From positions 124,001 through 188,000 of the forward strand of contig NZ_WIXJ01000003.1 in NCBI RefSeq assembly GCF_009617575.1: a stretch of DNA of 64,000 nucleotides, read 5' to 3'. Below are positions 60,837-64,000 of this stretch, one piece after another (positions within the stretch are counted from its first letter, which is position 1; every line of letters begins with the position of its first letter). Both the position numbers and the translations under genes were made by a program. Under the pieces are notes generated by a model. That model was not told the origin of the DNA. It ran no database searches and was given only the letters and a program-made list of their open reading frames with translations. Source of the DNA: Rhodocyclus gracilis. Its GTDB lineage: Bacteria > Pseudomonadota > Gammaproteobacteria > Burkholderiales > Rhodocyclaceae.

Positions 60837-61718
60837 TCAGGAATGCAGCAGCGGCAGATCGTTGGTGCGCAGGATGCGGCGGGCGGCCATACCCTTGATC
60901 GGGCGGTCTGGCGTCGCGTACCAGACGATGGCGCCGGAGGCGCAGCGCTCGATGTCGGAGCGTTTCGCCTGATCGCGTCGCGCCGGGTCGATGACGGCGA
61001 GGTTCTGGTCGATGCGGATGAGATCGGGGGCGGCATCGGCAACGCATTTGCCGCAGGCCGTGCAGGCCACTTCGCAGGCCGCTTCGGCGACGTCGCCTTC
61101 CGCGCGGTTCTTGCAGGCGACCCAGAGTGCGTGTTTGACGGACTCAATGGAGAAGAGGCCTTTCGGGCAGGCGTCGACACAATCGCCACAGGCGGTGCAT
61201 TTTTCAGCATCGACAACCGGCAGGCCGTGGGCGTCGAGGGCCAGCGCGCCAAACTGGCAGACGCTGACACAGTCGCCAAGGCCGAGGCAGCCCCATGCGC
61301 ATTCCTTGCCGCCACCGCCCACGACCGTCGCGGCGCGGCAGGTCTTCAGGCCGGCGTAGCGGGCGCGCAGGAAAGCGACGTGGCGTCCGCCGCCACAGGC
61401 GAGGCGGGCGATCTTGCGCTCGATGCTGCCGGCGTCAACGCCGAGCAGATTGGCGATGTCTTCGCGTTGCTTCGGCGAACTGACCGTGCATTGCGCCGGC
61501 ACGACTTCGCCGTCGACGGCCTTTTCGGCAAAGGCGCGGCAGCCGGCTTGCCCGCAGGCACCACAGTTTGATTTGGGGAGCAGGTCTTCGACCTCGCCGA
61601 TGCGGGGGTCTTCCCAGACGTAGAGCTTGCGATTGGCAGCCGCCAGCATCGCCGCCAGGAAAATTCCCAGGGCCGCCATGAAGCCGCCTGCCACCGCCAG
61701 TGTCGATACCGATTCCAT
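60837..61718 (-). CDS. rnfB: Electron transport complex subunit RnfB, long multi-cluster form
   Basis: 293 aa from the ATG at 61718 (MESVSTLAVAGGF); E. coli RsxB has 192. A membrane anchor (about residues 5-27) and the NCGACGQAGC cluster (Cys52, 55, 60, 77) are followed by CAWGCLGLGDCVSVC (from Cys140), CTACGDCVDACP (174-184) and EVACTACGKC (Cys219-225), so at least four Fe-S clusters. This long type is known from anaerobes. RnfB takes electrons from reduced ferredoxin. First gene of the operon, followed by nifJ. Confidence 0.93.
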   Translation of the reverse strand: MESVSTLAVAGGFMAALGIFLAAMLAAANRKLYVWEDPRIGEVEDLLPKSNCGACGQAGCRAFAEKAVDGEVVPAQCTVSSPKQREDIANLLGVDAGSIERKIARLACGGGRHVAFLRARYAGLKTCRAATVVGGGGKECAWGCLGLGDCVSVCQFGALALDAHGLPVVDAEKCTACGDCVDACPKGLFSIESVKHALWVACKNRAEGDVAEAACEVACTACGKCVADAAPDLIRIDQNLAVIDPARRDQAKRSDIERCASGAIVWYATPDRPIKGMAARRILRTNDLPLLHS

Positions 61719-62009
61719 TGCGCGCTCCACCCCGATGCGCAGACGGCATGGGGTTCCATGTTTTCGCCAACAACAAGTGACACGCTCGCGACGCACATCC
61801 CGCCGGGCCGATATTGCGGCGCAGCAGTCGGGGTGTTGATTCGCGATCTTGCCCGGTCTCTTCGTCCGCCACCTTTAGGGCACGGGCCGCGAGACCGGTC
61901 ACGGCGCGGCCGGGGTATGGTCCGGCCTGCATGGCGGGAAGCGGCTTGCGGCATCCCGGGACTGAGACGCGACGGACTTCTGTGGGTCCGCAACGTTCGT
62001 GAGGCGTGC
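61719..62009 (-). other. Long untranslated leader of the rnf operon
   Basis: About 285 nt between the predicted promoter and the rnfB ATG. GC-rich with several imperfect inverted repeats, such as GGCCGCGCCGTGACCGG facing CCGCGGCC-type segments around 61875-61915. I do not recognise a riboswitch class. Only short minus-strand frames are open here. Confidence 0.35.
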
Positions 62010-62038
62010 ATTATAGAAATTTCGTCGCATTGCAACAA
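62010..62038 (-). promoter_or_regulatory. Sigma-70 promoter of the rnfB-nifJ operon
   Basis: On the minus strand TTGTTG (62033-62038), 17 nt, TATAAT (62010-62015). The perfect -10 stands out in GC-rich DNA. Expected start near 62003. The rest of the gap to the photolyase start (62039-62249) shows no other feature I can support. Confidence 0.6.
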
Positions 62039-62249
62039 CCCGGCATTTTGGTCGGGTTTTCCGCGTGGCAAGAGCACGTTGGCGTAGCGCCTGATGACAT
62101 CGGCGCGTGACGTTGGTCTCCGTTGCCGCCGCTGTCATTGCTGGCCGTGGCGCGCGGCGCGAGGTGCGACGAGATGCGCGCGGCCGATACTCTCGCCGAT
62201 AATGCTGGCCGTTGAATGCGCGTTTTTTTTGCTGAATGTGGTGGATACG

Positions 62250-63758
62250 ATGTCTGATCAGTCTTCTTTGCCCCGGCTGGATGCTGCCCTCGTCTGGTTT
62301 CGTCGCGATTTGCGCGACGTCGACAACACTGCGCTGGCGGAGGCCTTGCGGCGGGCGCGGCGTGTTTACTGTGTGTTCGTGTTTGATCGCGACATTCTCG
62401 ATATCTTGCCGCGCAAGGCGGATCGGCGCGTCGAGTTCATCCACGCCAGCGTCGTTGAGTTGGCGGCGGCCTTGCGCGCGCGCGGTGGCGGCCTGATCGT
62501 GCGCGAGGCGAGCGCGCGTGATGAGATCCCCCGTCTGGCGCGTGAACTGGGCGTTGCGGCAGTGTTCGCCAACCGCGATTACGAGCCGGCGGCCAAGGCG
62601 CGCGATGCGGCGGTGGCGGCGCGTTTGCAGGCTGACGGCATCGCCTTCGAGGATTTCAAGGATCAGGTGATCTTCGATGGCGCCGAAGTGCTGACGCAGG
62701 GCGGGCGGCCGTACGGGGTATTCACGCCGTATCGCACGGCCTGGCTCAAGCGGCTGGGCGAGGACGATCTGCGCGCGGCCGACGCTGGCGCGGAATGCGG
62801 GACGCTTTGTGCGCCAGCGCTGCCCCCCTTGCCGACACTGGTCGACTTGGGCTTTGCGCCGACCGGGCTCGCCGACTTGGGCATTCAGCCGGGGATGCAG
62901 GGGGCGCGTGCGACGCTGGCGGCGTTTCTGCCGCGACTGGCCCGCTACCACGAGCAGCGTGATTTCCCGGCAGTGCGCGGCGTGTCTTACCTGTCGGTGC
63001 ATCTGCGCTTCGGAACGGTGTCGATCCGCCATTTGGTGTCGCTGGCCAATGCCGTGCGTCTGGGGCGTGGCGGCGAGTATGGGCTGGCCTCGACGGCGGA
63101 GGCAGCCGAAGGCGGGCGGGTCTGGTTGAGCGAGCTGGTCTGGCGTGATTTCTACTTCATGATCCTCGATCACTTTCCGCAGGTCGTCGCGCGGGCCTTC
63201 AAGCCGGAATGCGATGCCGTCGTGTGGGAGACGGGGGCCGCCGCCGAGGCTGATTTTGCTGCGTGGTGTGCGGGGCGCACGGGCTATCCACTGGTCGATG
63301 CGGCGATGCGGCAGCTGGCGCACAGCGGCTACATGCACAACCGTCTGCGCATGGTCGTTGCCGCTTTTCTCTGCAAGGATCTCGGCATCGACTGGCGGCG
63401 AGGCGAGGCTTTTTTTGCCGAGCACCTCAATGACTTCGATCTGGCGGCCAACAATGGCGGCTGGCAGTGGTCGGCGTCGACGGGCTGTGATGCGCAGCCG
63501 TGGTTCCGCATTTTCAATCCGGTCACGCAGTCGCAGCGCTTCGATCCGGAGGGGCGTTTCATCCGCCGCTATGTGCCGGAGTTGAACGCCGTCCCTGTGC
63601 GTCATCTGCATGCGCCCTGGCTGATGTCGGCGGCCGAGCAGTCGGCGTGCGGCGTCGTCATCGGTCGCGACTATCCCGCGCCCTGCGTTGATCACGCGGC
63701 GGCGCGTACGCGCACCTTGGCGCGTTATGGCGTCCTCAAGGCGGCGGCTGGTGAGTGA
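62250..63758 (+). CDS. phrB: Deoxyribodipyrimidine photolyase (CPD class I)
   Basis: 502 aa from the ATG at 62250 with GGTGGA upstream; an in-frame ATG at 62202 is a less likely start. N-terminal antenna domain (ALVWFRRDLRDVDNTAL) and a FAD domain with WLSELVWRDFYFMIL, GYPLVDAAMRQL, NDFDLAANNGGWQWSASTGCDAQP and FNPVTQSQRFDPEG. Repairs UV-made cyclobutane pyrimidine dimers with light. Divergent from the rnf operon. Confidence 0.94.
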   Translation: MSDQSSLPRLDAALVWFRRDLRDVDNTALAEALRRARRVYCVFVFDRDILDILPRKADRRVEFIHASVVELAAALRARGGGLIVREASARDEIPRLARELGVAAVFANRDYEPAAKARDAAVAARLQADGIAFEDFKDQVIFDGAEVLTQGGRPYGVFTPYRTAWLKRLGEDDLRAADAGAECGTLCAPALPPLPTLVDLGFAPTGLADLGIQPGMQGARATLAAFLPRLARYHEQRDFPAVRGVSYLSVHLRFGTVSIRHLVSLANAVRLGRGGEYGLASTAEAAEGGRVWLSELVWRDFYFMILDHFPQVVARAFKPECDAVVWETGAAAEADFAAWCAGRTGYPLVDAAMRQLAHSGYMHNRLRMVVAAFLCKDLGIDWRRGEAFFAEHLNDFDLAANNGGWQWSASTGCDAQPWFRIFNPVTQSQRFDPEGRFIRRYVPELNAVPVRHLHAPWLMSAAEQSACGVVIGRDYPAPCVDHAAARTRTLARYGVLKAAAGE

Positions 63759-63923
63759 GGTGGGGCGGGCGTTCCGGTCGGAGTGTGGATGGTCCGCTCA
63801 GTAGGTAACTGGCTCGCCAGCGGAAGGGGGGCTGTTTGCACCGAGGGCGGTGGCGGTCGGCCTGTCGACTAAGCTCGCCACTTTGTTATTCGATCGAGGC
63901 ATAACAACATAATCCGAAAGACT

Positions 63924-63951
63924 TTGGCGTTATAGATGGCCTGCGTATAGT
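63924..63951 (+). promoter_or_regulatory. Putative promoter of the gene at the right edge
   Basis: TTGGCG (63924-63929), 16 nt, TATAGT (63946-63951), preceded by an AT-rich tract (63884-63920) with TTATTC and ATAACAACATAAT segments, unusual in this GC-rich window and possibly an activator site. 63759-63883 shows nothing else. Confidence 0.45.
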
Positions 63952-63983
63952 GGCCGCTCATTCCGCCCGTCAGGAGTCTTTCC

Positions 63984-64000
63984 ATGCTTCGATCTTGCCG
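63984..64000 (+). CDS. Start of an unidentified gene (only about 5 codons in window)
   Basis: An ATG at 63984 with CAGGAG at 63971-63976 at proper spacing, 30 nt after a promoter-like pair. Only MLRSC and part of the next codon are visible, so no identity can be given. Confidence 0.5.

Overview
The window is 64 kb of GC-rich, densely packed bacterial chromosome with no sign of phage, insertion sequences or CRISPR. The gene content fits a betaproteobacterium, most likely Rhodocyclales (a Propionivibrio/Dechloromonas/Azonexus-type organism). The pointers are zapA followed by 6S RNA, divergent pilTU and yggS-proC-yggT, the yqgE-ruvX-pyrR-pyrB-pyrX string, a complete ccm operon, and a propionyl-CoA module next to pyruvate:ferredoxin oxidoreductase and Rnf. 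The taxonomic placement is inference from gene content and gene order, not from a search.

Layout. 1-6702 (minus): ccmABCDEFGHI, cytochrome c maturation, with ccmI cut by the window edge. 6871-12930 (minus): cobalamin riboswitch, then btuB-btuC-btuD-cbiA-bluB, for uptake and salvage of B12. 13186-14087 (plus): a ZapB-like coiled coil, zapA, 6S RNA and a terminator. 14192-16548: a TauE/SafE permease, then a crotonase and an FCD-type GntR regulator on the minus strand. 16863-23618 (plus): methylmalonyl-CoA mutase, MeaB and both propionyl-CoA carboxylase subunits. 23782-25415 (minus): an unknown protein, a VOC protein that may be methylmalonyl-CoA epimerase, and lgt. 25562-32144 (plus): a membrane-fused alpha/beta hydrolase, ilvD, a YyaL/DUF255 protein and a small cytochrome c. 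32191-37242 (plus): livKHMGF behind two identical GCAC-N7-GTGC sites. 37307-42160: an HDOD protein, a 2Fe-2S flavin reductase, an SDR, hemJ and an rlmL-like methyltransferase. 42287-47033: pilT/pilU and yggS-proC-yggT-yggU. 47172-50964 (minus): yqgE, ruvX, pyrR, pyrB and a catalytically dead dihydroorotase (pyrX). 51053-61718 (minus): rnfB-nifJ-rnfC-D-G-E-A plus a small Cys-rich NqrM-like gene. 62250-63758 (plus): photolyase. At the right edge a new gene begins at 63984.

How it works together. The B12 operon supplies the cofactor for the adjacent B12-dependent mutase, whose chaperone MeaB and carboxylase partner are in the same operon. Together they interconvert propionyl-CoA and succinyl-CoA. 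The most striking unit is the rnf operon with a very large pyruvate:ferredoxin oxidoreductase between rnfB and rnfC. The enzyme carries its own C-terminal ferredoxin domain, and RnfB is a long multi-cluster form. This predicts a dedicated chain from pyruvate through ferredoxin to NAD that generates an ion gradient. With ccm and a small cytochrome c alongside, the organism looks facultatively respiratory with a fermentative or microaerobic branch.
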